Made by a program: the position numbers and the translations under genes. This document shows positions 16,533-25,090 of a stretch of 64,000 nucleotides of DNA, one piece after another. Origin of the DNA: Agrococcus jejuensis (GTDB taxonomy: Bacteria; Actinomycetota; Actinomycetes; Actinomycetales; Microbacteriaceae); contig NZ_LT629695.1 of assembly GCF_900099705.1 (NCBI RefSeq), positions 2,728,001-2,792,000 of the forward strand, written 5' to 3'. Under the pieces are notes generated by a model. The model ran no database searches and had not been told where the DNA came from. It was given only the letters and a program-made list of their open reading frames with translations. The first letter of the stretch is position 1; every line of letters starts with the position of its first letter.

Positions 16533-17108
16533 ATGGCACGCGAGCTCGTCTACACCGGCTTCATCACCGTCGACGGATCCATCGACTCCCCGGGCGGCAC
16601 CGCCGAGGGGCACCCGAACGGCGGCTGGGTCTTCGAGACCCCGTTCTCGCCGGAGGCCTACTCGCTGAAGGGCGAGGAGCTCGGCGAGACGAGCGCACTG
16701 CTCTTCGGGCGCCGCAGCTACGACGCGTTCTCGCGGTTCTGGCCCGGCTCCGAGGACCACGCGGCGTACAAGGCGCTGCCGAAGCACGTCGTCTCCTCGT
16801 CGCTCGCCGAGGCCGACCTCGTCGACGGATGGGGCGAGCAGACCATCCTGCGCTCGCTCGACGACGTCGCGGCGCTCAAGGAGACCGACGGCGGCGCGAT
16901 CTTCATCCACGGCTCCGGCGACCTCGCCCGCCAGCTCGGCGCCGCGGGGCTCATCGACCGCTACAACCTGCTGATGTTCCCGTTCCTGCTCACGGGCGGC
17001 AGGAGCATCTTCGGCGACGCCGCGCAGTCGCGCACCGACCTGCGGCTGCGCGACTCCGCCGCGTACGACAACGGCGTCGTGAAGCTCGTCTACGACGTCG
17101 TGCGCTGA
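16533..17108 (+). CDS. dihydrofolate reductase family (RibD-C) protein
   Basis: 191 residues of the RibD C-terminal/DHFR-like fold: strand ELVYTGFITVDGSI, a LLFGRRSYDAFSRFWP block (G-R-x-x-Y motif), HVVSSSL, then IFIHGSGDLARQL and a C-terminal IDRYNLLMFPFLLTGGRSIF. These proteins bind NADPH, but most have no known substrate and are not true folate enzymes. AGAGGA lies upstream of the ATG. The last 19 bases overlap the 3' end of the convergent CydB-like gene. Confidence 0.88.
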   Translation: MARELVYTGFITVDGSIDSPGGTAEGHPNGGWVFETPFSPEAYSLKGEELGETSALLFGRRSYDAFSRFWPGSEDHAAYKALPKHVVSSSLAEADLVDGWGEQTILRSLDDVAALKETDGGAIFIHGSGDLARQLGAAGLIDRYNLLMFPFLLTGGRSIFGDAAQSRTDLRLRDSAAYDNGVVKLVYDVVR

Positions 17109-17677
17109 GCGCTCGCGCGCTCCCGATGCGTCCAGTCGAGCATCGGGATGCGCGCTCCCCGCAGCGCCAGCAGCCATACGAGCTGCAGCGCGACGCCGAG
17201 CGCGAGCGCGACGGGCAGCACGGCGTGCAGCACGGCGGTCGCGAGGGGCGACGATGCCGCCTCGGGCGACCACGGCGGAGGTGCGCCGGACGCCCAGGCG
17301 AGCGCGACGGCGCTCGCGACGAGCGCTGTGCCGCACCCCTGCACCGCGGCACCCGCCGCGACGAGCAGCCGCCAGCCCGCTCCCGGGCCGAAGCGCGGAC
17401 CGAGCCACAGCCCGGCGTCGCGCACCACCCACCCGACGAGTGCGACGGTCGCGGGCACCGTGATCCACGGCACGAGCGCGTGGAGCCCCGGCCCCACGAG
17501 CCCGTGGGCGGCGCCGAGCAGCCCGATCGTCCACAGCTCGCCCGCGAGGAACCCGGCGCCGAGCGCCGTGAGATGGCGGGCACCTCCCGGCGCGAGCCCC
17601 GCGAGGCACCTGGCGATCACGCATCCCTCGACGACCACGGATCCGGCGGCGAGCGCCGCGAGCAGCGCGATCGTCAC
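17090..17677 (-). CDS. short cytochrome bd subunit II-like membrane protein
   Basis: 195 residues with about five or six hydrophobic helices. Assignment rests on position directly behind a CydA-like gene (GTGA overlap at 17674-17677) and weak resemblance, such as EGCVIARCLAG and WVVRDAGLWLGPRFG. Normal CydB proteins are about 330-380 residues in two four-helix bundles, so this is little more than half length; no frameshift or neighbouring remnant was seen. CydB mainly scaffolds the haem subunit, so a half-size partner is conceivable. The stop (TAG) lies inside the convergent reductase gene. Confidence 0.6.
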   Translation of the reverse strand: MTIALLAALAAGSVVVEGCVIARCLAGLAPGGARHLTALGAGFLAGELWTIGLLGAAHGLVGPGLHALVPWITVPATVALVGWVVRDAGLWLGPRFGPGAGWRLLVAAGAAVQGCGTALVASAVALAWASGAPPPWSPEAASSPLATAVLHAVLPVALALGVALQLVWLLALRGARIPMLDWTHRERASAQRTTS

Positions 17678-18819
17678 GACGGCGCTGCCAGCGCGTCGAC
17701 CGCGAGGGGCGTCACGCGGTCGACCGCGAGGATGCGGTGCATCGCGACCCACGCGAGCACCGTCGCCGCGATCGAGATCGCCATGAGCACCAGCCCGCCG
17801 GGTACGAGCGCCCACGCGGGCGCGAGCGACGCGGCGTCGGCGGTGCGCACGACGCCGACGACGAACCACGGCTGCCGCGCCTCCTCGCGGTACACCCATC
17901 CCATGAGCGTCGTCGCGAGCGGCACCCACACGAGCGCGACCATGCAGCGTTGCAGCCATCGTGCGCGAGCGATCGCCGTGCGCACGAGCATCGGCACCAT
18001 GACGAGCCAGGTGGCGCCGAGCACGAGCACCCCCACGAGCATCATGAGCGCGAGCAGCAGCCCCCACGCGCCCTCCTCGGCCTCGGTCGCGCCGACGCGG
18101 GCCACCGCGAACTGCGCGAAGCCCGCGACGATCGCCACGGGCGCGCCCAGCGCGACCTGCCAGACCCCGGCGCGCACGAGCGTTCGCGCCACCTCGAAGT
18201 CGGCGCGCCGCAGCATGAGGTGGGCAGCGGCGGCGGCGATCCAGAAGCCGCCGACGACGGCGGACGCGCCGGCCACGTGCCAGGTCGCCGCGACGCCCGA
18301 GGGGTTCAGCAGCATCGCGACGGGGTCGACGAGGGCCCCGTCGGCCGCGACGCCCTCGGGGCGATGGAGGGAGCCGTTGGCGGCGAGCACGATCGCCGCG
18401 GATGCGTACGCCGCGACCGCGACGCCCCACAGCAGCAGCGCGCGCACGCCCGCCGGCCACCGGCCGGCCGACGCGAGCCAGAGCCCCAGCAGCGACGTCT
18501 CGACGAAGAAGGCCAGCACCGTCTCGATCGCGAGGGCCGTGCCGATCGCGTCGTACGCGCCCGACGGCCCGCCCGACCAGTTGAGGCCGAGCTGCACCTC
18601 GACGACGATGCCCGAGACGATGCCGAGCCCGTAGCCGACGACGTAGAGCCTCGCGACGTGGTCGGTGGCACGCGCGAGGTGCGAGCGGCCCGTCGCGGCG
18701 TGCGCCGTCGAGAGCAGCGCGAGCATCGGGGCGAGACCGAGCGTCGTCGCGACGAACAGGAAGTGCAGCCCCGCCGACACCCCGAACTCGACGCGGGCGA
18801 ACGTCAGCAGCGCATCCAC
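17674..18819 (-). CDS. cytochrome bd oxidase subunit I-like, Q-loop missing
   Basis: 381 residues versus about 440-520 for usual CydA. Haem-ligand and proton-path residues are kept at near-standard positions: His19 (EFGVSAGLHF), Glu99 and Glu107, His181 (ATWHVAG, matching the usual His186) and a Met near 260 (LALMMLVG). The REEARQPWFVVGVVRTADA segment matches the family GRQPW motif with Gly changed to Ala. The periplasmic Q-loop is reduced to about 15-20 residues (around 238-252), removing the quinol-contacting Lys and Glu. It should be a membrane haem protein, but quinol oxidation is doubtful. Third gene of a tight four-gene membrane operon. Confidence 0.82.
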   Translation of the reverse strand: MDALLTFARVEFGVSAGLHFLFVATTLGLAPMLALLSTAHAATGRSHLARATDHVARLYVVGYGLGIVSGIVVEVQLGLNWSGGPSGAYDAIGTALAIETVLAFFVETSLLGLWLASAGRWPAGVRALLLWGVAVAAYASAAIVLAANGSLHRPEGVAADGALVDPVAMLLNPSGVAATWHVAGASAVVGGFWIAAAAAHLMLRRADFEVARTLVRAGVWQVALGAPVAIVAGFAQFAVARVGATEAEEGAWGLLLALMMLVGVLVLGATWLVMVPMLVRTAIARARWLQRCMVALVWVPLATTLMGWVYREEARQPWFVVGVVRTADAASLAPAWALVPGGLVLMAISIAATVLAWVAMHRILAVDRVTPLAVDALAAPS

Positions 18820-18820
18820 G

Positions 18821-19108
18821 TCAGCGACCGGGATCCCGGGCCTCGCCGATCCGCGCCTCGCCGCTGTCGTGCGTCGGGCGGCGGGCGAGCGTCAGCACGA
18901 CGCCGAGGCCCGCTCCGAGGAGGGCGCAGACGGGCACGACGAGGGCGATGCCGACCGCTGCTGCGAGCGACAGGTCACCGGCCGCGACGAGCGCGGAGGC
19001 GACGAGATCCTGCACGACGACGCCCGCGAGCCCGCCGCCGACGAGGCCGAGCACGGCCGCGCCGATCGTGCCGAGCACCGAGGGGCGACGCGGCTCGTCG
19101 ACCTGCAC
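18821..19108 (-). CDS. small membrane protein in cyd-like operon
   Basis: 95 residues from a GTG 2 bases after the previous stop, ending one base before the CydA-like start. Two hydrophobic segments (about 13-33 and 45-70, with Gly-rich VLGLVGGGLAGVV) and a charged tail (THDSGEARIGEARDPGR). No family is recognised. Its place between another membrane protein and the bd-like subunits suggests an accessory subunit, which is inference only. Confidence 0.6.
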   Translation of the reverse strand: MQVDEPRRPSVLGTIGAAVLGLVGGGLAGVVVQDLVASALVAAGDLSLAAAVGIALVVPVCALLGAGLGVVLTLARRPTHDSGEARIGEARDPGR

Positions 19109-19110
19109 GA

Positions 19111-19560
19111 TCAGCGCCCCATCGGCGTCACGACGCGACCCTGCGACGCCCGCGGTCGACGCATGCGCTGCACGAGCAGCGCGAGCGCGCCGGCGACGAG
19201 TCCCCACACGGCGTTCATGAGCAGCATCGGCACGATGGTGATCGGGTTCGCGATCGGACCCTGCAGCGTGCCGGTGAGCACGGGGGAGAGGATGGCGCTC
19301 GCGACGATCGCGAGCACGGCGTAGGTGACGCCGGCGAGCATCAGCGTCGGGATCGCGGGCGCGCGGGTGAGGCCCACGACGACGATCCAGACGAGCGTGA
19401 CGACGATCGTGAGGCCGATCGCGAGCACGGGGCCCGCGTCGGCACCGAGCTGCGACTCGAGCGTGCGAGCGAGTGGGCGCACGAGCGCGAAGGCGCCGAG
19501 GGCGACGCCCAGACCCCAGGAGGGTCGGAGACGGGATGCGGGTGCGGGTGCGGTGTCCAT
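19111..19560 (-). CDS. four-helix membrane protein, first gene of cyd-like operon
   Basis: 149 residues with four likely membrane helices (about 14-32, 44-63, 70-92, 106-130) and a basic tail. The segments PVLTGTLQGPIANPITIVPMLL (in parts) and NAVWGLVAGALALLVQRMRR are distinctive, but no known family is recognised. It starts the minus-strand operon that runs through the bd-like pair and is divergent, with 137 bases between, from a two-component system that may control it. Confidence 0.7.
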   Translation of the reverse strand: MDTAPAPASRLRPSWGLGVALGAFALVRPLARTLESQLGADAGPVLAIGLTIVVTLVWIVVVGLTRAPAIPTLMLAGVTYAVLAIVASAILSPVLTGTLQGPIANPITIVPMLLMNAVWGLVAGALALLVQRMRRPRASQGRVVTPMGR

Positions 19561-19685
19561 GCCGACGAGCGTCGTCGCCGGCGGGCTTCCGCACGTCCGT
19601 CGCCGGGCGCGTTCGACGTCGCCTCGCGTCTCGACCCGCCTACGTCGAGAGGCGACGATCCCGCCCACCGCGCCGATCGCGAACC

Positions 19686-19691
19686 TAGGGT
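19686..19691 (+). promoter_or_regulatory. -10-like TAGGGT, leaderless spacing
   Basis: TAGGGT ends 6 bases before the GTG at 19698 of the histidine kinase gene; no ribosome site is needed if the mRNA is leaderless. Confidence 0.45.
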
Positions 19692-19697
19692 GGGGGC

Positions 19698-20818
19698 GTG
19701 GCCGCCGCACCGCGTTCGATGCGCCTGGCCGACGTCGCGCTCGCGATCGTCGTCGCCGGGGCGCTCGCGCTCGTCGTGGCGCTCGCAGGCGCCGCGTCGC
19801 CCGTGGCGTTCGCGCTCACGACGGGCCTCGGCGCCCTCCTGCTGCTGCGCCGGCGCCTGCCGCGCACCGTGCTCGCGCTCAGCGTGCTCGCGACGTGCGC
19901 GTACTACACGCTCGACCAGCCGGCGATGGGCGTCGCCGTGCCGGTCGTCGCGGCCGTGTGGGCGGCCTCCCGTGCAGGGCACGTGCGCACGTCCGTCGTC
20001 GCATCGGCGGCGCTGCTCGCGCTCGCGACGTTCTTCCGCATCCGCGACGGCGTGGAGCCCGTCGGCGTGCTGCTGGGCTACGAGACCGTGTCGAACCTCG
20101 CGCTGCTCGCCGCCGCGATCGCGCTCGGCGCCGCGATGCGCAGCCGTGCGATCGCGGATGCGCAGCGCGCACGCATCGACGAGCTCACGCGTGCGCAGGC
20201 GGAGCGCGAGGCCGACGAGCTCGTGCGGCTCGAGCGGGCCCGCATCTCGCGCGACCTGCACGACACCGTCGGGCACGCCATGGCGGCGATCGCGATGCAG
20301 GCGAGCGTCGGCGAGGAGGCGGTGGGCGGCGACGACGACGCTGCTCGCGCTGCGCTCGGACGCATCCGCCGGCTCGCGTCGCGGTCGCTGCGCGACGTGC
20401 GGCAGACCGTGCGCGCCGTGCGCGACGACGACGCGCCCGCGCGCACCGCGACGCTCGCGGCGCTCGACGACGTGCTCGACGTCGTGCGGTCGGGGAGCGT
20501 CGCCCTGCGCGCCGAGGTACGCGGCGATCTGGATGCGCTGCCCGCTGCGGTCGACGCGGCCGCCTTCCGCGTGCTGCAGGAGGCGCTCACGAACGTCGTA
20601 CGGCACGCGAGCGCCCACGCGGTCGAGGTGCTCGTCGAGGTGCTGCCGACGTCGGTGCACGTGCGGGTCGCCGACGACGGCGTCGGAGCGAGCGGCGTCG
20701 CGGCGGGTGCGGGCCTCGCCGGCATGCGCGAGCGCGTGCGGCTGCTCGGCGGCACCCTCGAGACCCGGGCGGCCGACGGCTTCGTCGTCGACGCGCGCAT
20801 CCCCGTGGAGCCGACGCC

Positions 20819-20822
<4 letters not shown>
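19698..20822 (+). CDS. sensor histidine kinase, NarL/DesK type
   Basis: 374 residues. The N-terminal membrane part has about five hydrophobic segments (10-32, 36-50, 58-72, 76-90, 98-115 and 130-148), then a coiled linker, a HisKA_3 dimerisation domain with phospho-accepting His188 in ISRDLHDTVGHAM, and an ATPase domain with the N-box LQEALTNVVRHA and G-box VADDGVGASG. No large extracellular domain, so it probably senses membrane or intracellular cues. The stop overlaps the response-regulator start (GTGA). Divergent from the cyd-like membrane operon, its likeliest nearby target. Confidence 0.92.
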
Positions 20823-21493
<671 letters not shown>

Positions 21494-21500
21494 TCGGCGT

Positions 21501-21726
21501 CGCTGCCCGTGCTGGCAGGCGACCCCTCGTCGGGCAGCGTGCCGTCGACGAGGGCGGCGGCCACGCTCGCGTCGGCGCACGGCGTCATGCCACCGAGGAT
21601 CGTCGTGCGCTCGTGGCCCTCGACGGTCAGCAGGGGGCTGTCCATGCGCAGACCACGCCGTGCCCTCGGGGCACGCTCGAGCGGCGTGGGACCCTCGATG
21701 CATGGCGTGGAGCACGAGGGAGCTCG
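21501..21726 (-). pseudogene. remnant of a TAP-like alpha/beta hydrolase C-terminus
   Basis: On the minus strand one frame reads [33 protein letters not shown] and [20 protein letters not shown]. This follows the order of the C-terminal domain of tripeptidyl-aminopeptidase-like hydrolases (x-x-TPLEGA, LLTVxGxGH, C-x-D-x-A-V, LxDGxLPxxG). The catalytic His region is altered (EGHERTT in place of GxGHG), nothing upstream encodes the rest of the enzyme, and the fragment runs into the MerR gene. Assignment is by motif resemblance. Confidence 0.45.
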
Positions 21727-22448
21727 CGGAGCTCGCGGGCACGACCCTCAAGACCGTGCGGCACTACCACTCGGTGGGGCTGCTGCCCGAGCCCGAGCGG
21801 CGCGTGAACGGCTACAAGCAGTACGGCGCGGCGCACCTCGTGCGACTGCTGCGCATCCGCAGGCTCGTCGACCTCGGCATCCCGCTCGCCCGCATCGGCG
21901 ACATGGTCGACGACCCCGGCAGCGGCACGGATGCGCTGCGTGCGCTCGACGAGGAGCTCGGCGAGCAGATCGCCAGGCTGCAGCGCGTGCGCGACGAGGT
22001 GTCGTCGATCGTCGAGCACGGCGCGCCCGCCGACCTGCCGGAGGGCTTCAGCTCGGTCGCCGGCAACATGAACGCCGCCGATCGCGCGCTCATGCTCGTG
22101 TACTCGCGGCTGTACGACGACGAGGGCATGCAGCAGATGCGCGAGATGGTCGGCGCGCTGGGGCGCACGCCGCTCGACGACGAGCTCGAGGCGCTGCCCG
22201 ACGACGCCGACGACGCGACGCGGCAGGAGCTCGCCGAGCGGTTCGCGCCGTACCTCGCCGACATCCGTGCGCGGTGGTCGTGGGTCAACGATCCGAGCTC
22301 GCACGCATCCCGCAGCCCCGCCGAGATGCAGGCGACCGTCGTGCGCACGATGCTCGAGATCTACTCGGTGGCGCAGCTCGACGTCATGGCGCGGGCCGAC
22401 GCGATCCTGGGGGAGCAGCAGCCGGAGGCGGCTGCCGACGACGCATAG
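21702..22448 (+). CDS. MerR family regulator
   Basis: 248 residues. N-terminal winged helix-turn-helix: [30 protein letters not shown], the canonical MerR opening (in parts [15 protein letters not shown] and [10 protein letters not shown]), then [22 protein letters not shown] and a dimerisation helix. The long C-terminal part is helical and acidic with no metal-binding cysteines, so it is more like a TipA/BmrR-type or autoregulated MerR than a metal sensor. Target unknown; gltX lies 38 bases downstream. Confidence 0.88.
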   Translation: MAWSTRELAELAGTTLKTVRHYHSVGLLPEPERRVNGYKQYGAAHLVRLLRIRRLVDLGIPLARIGDMVDDPGSGTDALRALDEELGEQIARLQRVRDEVSSIVEHGAPADLPEGFSSVAGNMNAADRALMLVYSRLYDDEGMQQMREMVGALGRTPLDDELEALPDDADDATRQELAERFAPYLADIRARWSWVNDPSSHASRSPAEMQATVVRTMLEIYSVAQLDVMARADAILGEQQPEAAADDA

Positions 22449-22486
22449 GCGGTGCGGCACGCCCGCCGCCTAGGATGGAGCACGCC

Positions 22487-23980
22487 ATGAGCGTCCCCTT
22501 CTCCACTGCCACGGGCGCCGACGTGCGCGTCCGCTTCTGCCCCTCTCCGACCGGCACCCCGCATGTCGGCCTCATCCGCACCGCCCTGTTCAACTGGGCG
22601 TATGCGCGGCACACCGGCGGCAAGCTGGTGTTCCGCATCGAGGACACCGACACGGCGCGCGACAGCCAGGAGTCGTACGAGCAGCTGCTCGAGGCGATGC
22701 GCTGGCTCGGCATCGACTGGGACGAGGGCGTCGAGACCGGCGGCCCGCACGAGCCGTACCGCCAGTCGCAGCGCGGTGACATCTATCGCGGCATCATCGA
22801 CCGCCTGGTCGAGGCCGGCCACCTCTACGAGTCGTACGCGACCGCGGAGGAGATGGAGGAGCGCAACCGCGCCGCCGGCCGCGACCCCCGCCAGGGCTAC
22901 GACAACCACGAGCGCGACCTCACCGATGAGCAGAAGGCCGCGTTCAAGGCCGAGGGCCGTCAGCCGAGCCTGCGCCTGCGCGTGCCCGACGAGGACCTCT
23001 CGTTCACCGACCTCGTGCGCGGCGAGATCACCTTCCCCGCCGGCTCGTCGCCCGACTTCGTCGTCGTGCGCCCCAACGGCCAGCCGCTCTACACGTTCGT
23101 GAACCCCGTCGACGACGCGCTCATGGGCGTCACCCACGTCCTGCGCGGCGAGGACCTCCTGTCGTCGACCCCGCGTCAGATCGCGCTCTACCGCGCGCTC
23201 GCCGACGTCGGCGTCGTCGACGCCATCCCGAACTTCGGCCACCTGCCCTACGTCATGGGCGAGGGCAACAAGAAGCTGTCGAAGCGCGACCCGCAGTCGA
23301 ACCTGTTCCTGCTGCGCGAGGCCGGCTTCATCCCCGAGGGCCTGCTCAACTACCTGTCGCTGCTCGGCTGGGCGCTGTCGGCCGACCGCGACGTCTTCAC
23401 GCGCGACGAGCTCGTCGCCGCGTTCGACGTCGCCGACGTGCTGCCGAACCCGTCGCGCTTCGACGCGAAGAAGGCCGAGTCGCTGAACGGCGACCACGTG
23501 CGCGCCCTCGAGCCCGCCGACTTCGCGCAGCGCCTCGTGCCGTACCTCGGCGACGCGCTCTCGACGCCGCCGACCGAGGCCGAGCTCGCGCTGCTCGCCG
23601 AGGCCGCACCGCTCGTGCAGGAGCGCATGCAGCTGCTCGGCGAGGCCGACGGCATGCTGCGCTTCCTCTTCCTGGGCGCCGAGGAGCTGCACTACGAGGA
23701 GGACGCGCTCGGCTCGCTGCGCGACGACGCGCACGCGACGCTCGCCGCCGCATCCGCCGCGCTCGCCGACGAGTCGGTGCCGTTCACGATCGAGGACGTC
23801 GAGCGCGTGCTGCGCGAGGTGCTCATCGACGGGCTCGGGCTCAAGCCGCGCCTCGCGTTCGCGCCGCTGCGCGTGGCCCTCTCGGGTCGCCGCATCTCCC
23901 CGCCGCTGTTCGAGTCGATGGTGCTGCTCGGCCGCGACGAGACCGTCGCGCGCCTGCAGCGCCTCATGGGTCGCATCTGA
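22487..23980 (+). CDS. gltX: glutamate--tRNA ligase
   Basis: 497 residues. Charges tRNA-Glu with glutamate. Class I synthetase motifs: [11 protein letters not shown] (HIGH-type, about 20-29) and [11 protein letters not shown] (KMSKS-type, about 262-268), with the family blocks [26 protein letters not shown] and [12 protein letters not shown] between. The ATG at 22487 has GGAG 6 bases upstream; a TAGGAT box at 22471 may be the -10. The next gene follows by only two bases. Confidence 0.97.
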   Translation: MSVPFSTATGADVRVRFCPSPTGTPHVGLIRTALFNWAYARHTGGKLVFRIEDTDTARDSQESYEQLLEAMRWLGIDWDEGVETGGPHEPYRQSQRGDIYRGIIDRLVEAGHLYESYATAEEMEERNRAAGRDPRQGYDNHERDLTDEQKAAFKAEGRQPSLRLRVPDEDLSFTDLVRGEITFPAGSSPDFVVVRPNGQPLYTFVNPVDDALMGVTHVLRGEDLLSSTPRQIALYRALADVGVVDAIPNFGHLPYVMGEGNKKLSKRDPQSNLFLLREAGFIPEGLLNYLSLLGWALSADRDVFTRDELVAAFDVADVLPNPSRFDAKKAESLNGDHVRALEPADFAQRLVPYLGDALSTPPTEAELALLAEAAPLVQERMQLLGEADGMLRFLFLGAEELHYEEDALGSLRDDAHATLAAASAALADESVPFTIEDVERVLREVLIDGLGLKPRLAFAPLRVALSGRRISPPLFESMVLLGRDETVARLQRLMGRI

Positions 23981-23982
23981 GC

Positions 23983-24894
23983 GTGGACGTCGACGTCGTC
24001 GTGATCGGCGCCGGGCCCGCAGGGCTCGCGGCGTCGCTCAACCTCGCGCGTGCGCACCGCCGCGTGGCGCTGCTCGACTCCAACCGTCCGCGCCACGCGG
24101 CGACGCTCGTGAGCCACGGCTTCCTGAGCCGCGACGGCATCTCGCCGCTCGAGCTGCGCACGCTCGGCCGCGACGAGGTGCTCGCGTACCCGACCGTCAC
24201 CTACGAGCGCACGATCGTGCACTCCATCTCGCCCGTGCCGGGTGGATTCGTGACCGTGGCGAAGCGCCCGGGCAGCGACGAGCAGACCGAGGTGCACAGC
24301 CCCGCCGTGCTCATCGCCACCGGTCTCACCGAGGCGCTGCCGCTGCCGTCGATGGTGCGCGCCTGGTACGGCACGAGCCTGCACTCGTGCATGGACTGCG
24401 ACGGCTACGACAAGCGCGGCAAGCCGCTCGCCCTCATCGGCGAGACCGACGACCTCGCCGAGCGAGCGCTCGTCATCCGCAGGCACACCGACGACCTCGT
24501 CGTCTTCACCAACGGCGTCGGCGACGTGTCGGCCGACGACGAGGCGCGCCTCGCCGCCCTCGGCATCCCCGTGGAGCGCGCGCCGATCGCGGCGATCGAG
24601 GGCGACCGCGAGGGGATGCAGGCGGTCGTGCTCGACGACGGCCGCCGCTCGACGCGCACGGCGGGCTTCGTGCGGCCGCAGTGGCACGCGAGCATCGGCT
24701 TCGCCGATCTGCTCGGCCTCGAGCGCGACGCCGACGGCCTCGTCGTCGTCGACGGCTCGCAGCGCACGAGCGTCGCCGGCATCTACGCCGCAGGCGACAT
24801 CACGCCCGGCTTCCGCCAGCTCGCCGTCGCGGCGGGCGAGGGCACGATCGCGTCGTCGGTGATCAACCGCGACCTGATCGCGGCGGGGCGGTAG
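23983..24894 (+). CDS. thioredoxin reductase-like FAD oxidoreductase
   Basis: 303 residues. FAD-binding GxGxxG in VVVIGAGPAGLAASLN, and near the middle a redox pair Cys136-x-x-Cys139 (HSCMDCDGYD) matching the CATC active site of low-Mr thioredoxin reductases, here CMDC. The C-terminal VAGIYAAGDITPGFRQLAVAAGEG is the second FAD-binding motif. The NADPH-binding region between lacks a clear GGGxxA motif (ALIGETDDLAERA instead), so the electron donor is uncertain; a thioredoxin partner is not encoded nearby. GTG start directly after gltX. Confidence 0.85.
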   Translation: MDVDVVVIGAGPAGLAASLNLARAHRRVALLDSNRPRHAATLVSHGFLSRDGISPLELRTLGRDEVLAYPTVTYERTIVHSISPVPGGFVTVAKRPGSDEQTEVHSPAVLIATGLTEALPLPSMVRAWYGTSLHSCMDCDGYDKRGKPLALIGETDDLAERALVIRRHTDDLVVFTNGVGDVSADDEARLAALGIPVERAPIAAIEGDREGMQAVVLDDGRRSTRTAGFVRPQWHASIGFADLLGLERDADGLVVVDGSQRTSVAGIYAAGDITPGFRQLAVAAGEGTIASSVINRDLIAAGR

Positions 24895-24926
24895 CTCGTC
24901 GCGTCTCACGGGTGCGGTGCGCATCC

Positions 24927-25070
24927 GATGGGTCACTTCCTGCCGCTGATCGGTCACTTTCGCCCGCTGAGGGGTCAGTACCTGCCGAAGTGAGCGGCGT
25001 GTCTCGGCAACAAGCGACCCCTCCTGTACGGAAGTGACCACTCCCCGTCAGGAAGTGACCACTCCTGTCG
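24927..25070. repeat. 21-base tandem and inverted repeat array (R2)
   Basis: Three tandem 21-base units (24927-24947, 24948-24968, 24969-24989; first unit starts GATGGGTCACTTCCTG), then, about 40 bases later, two inverted units carrying GGAAGTGACC at 25030-25039 and 25051-25060, again exactly 21 bases apart. The array fills the gap between two convergent genes. Confidence 0.85.
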
Positions 25071-25090
25071 ATGTCGTGGGGTCGGTGAAC

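Noticed and set aside
17090..17677. Frameshift as the reason for the short CydB-like gene
   Set aside because: No CydB-like residues were seen in other frames or beyond the stop, where the convergent reductase gene is intact.
24927..25070. Possible CRISPR array
   Set aside because: Units are contiguous with no unique spacers, occur in both orientations, and no cas genes are near.
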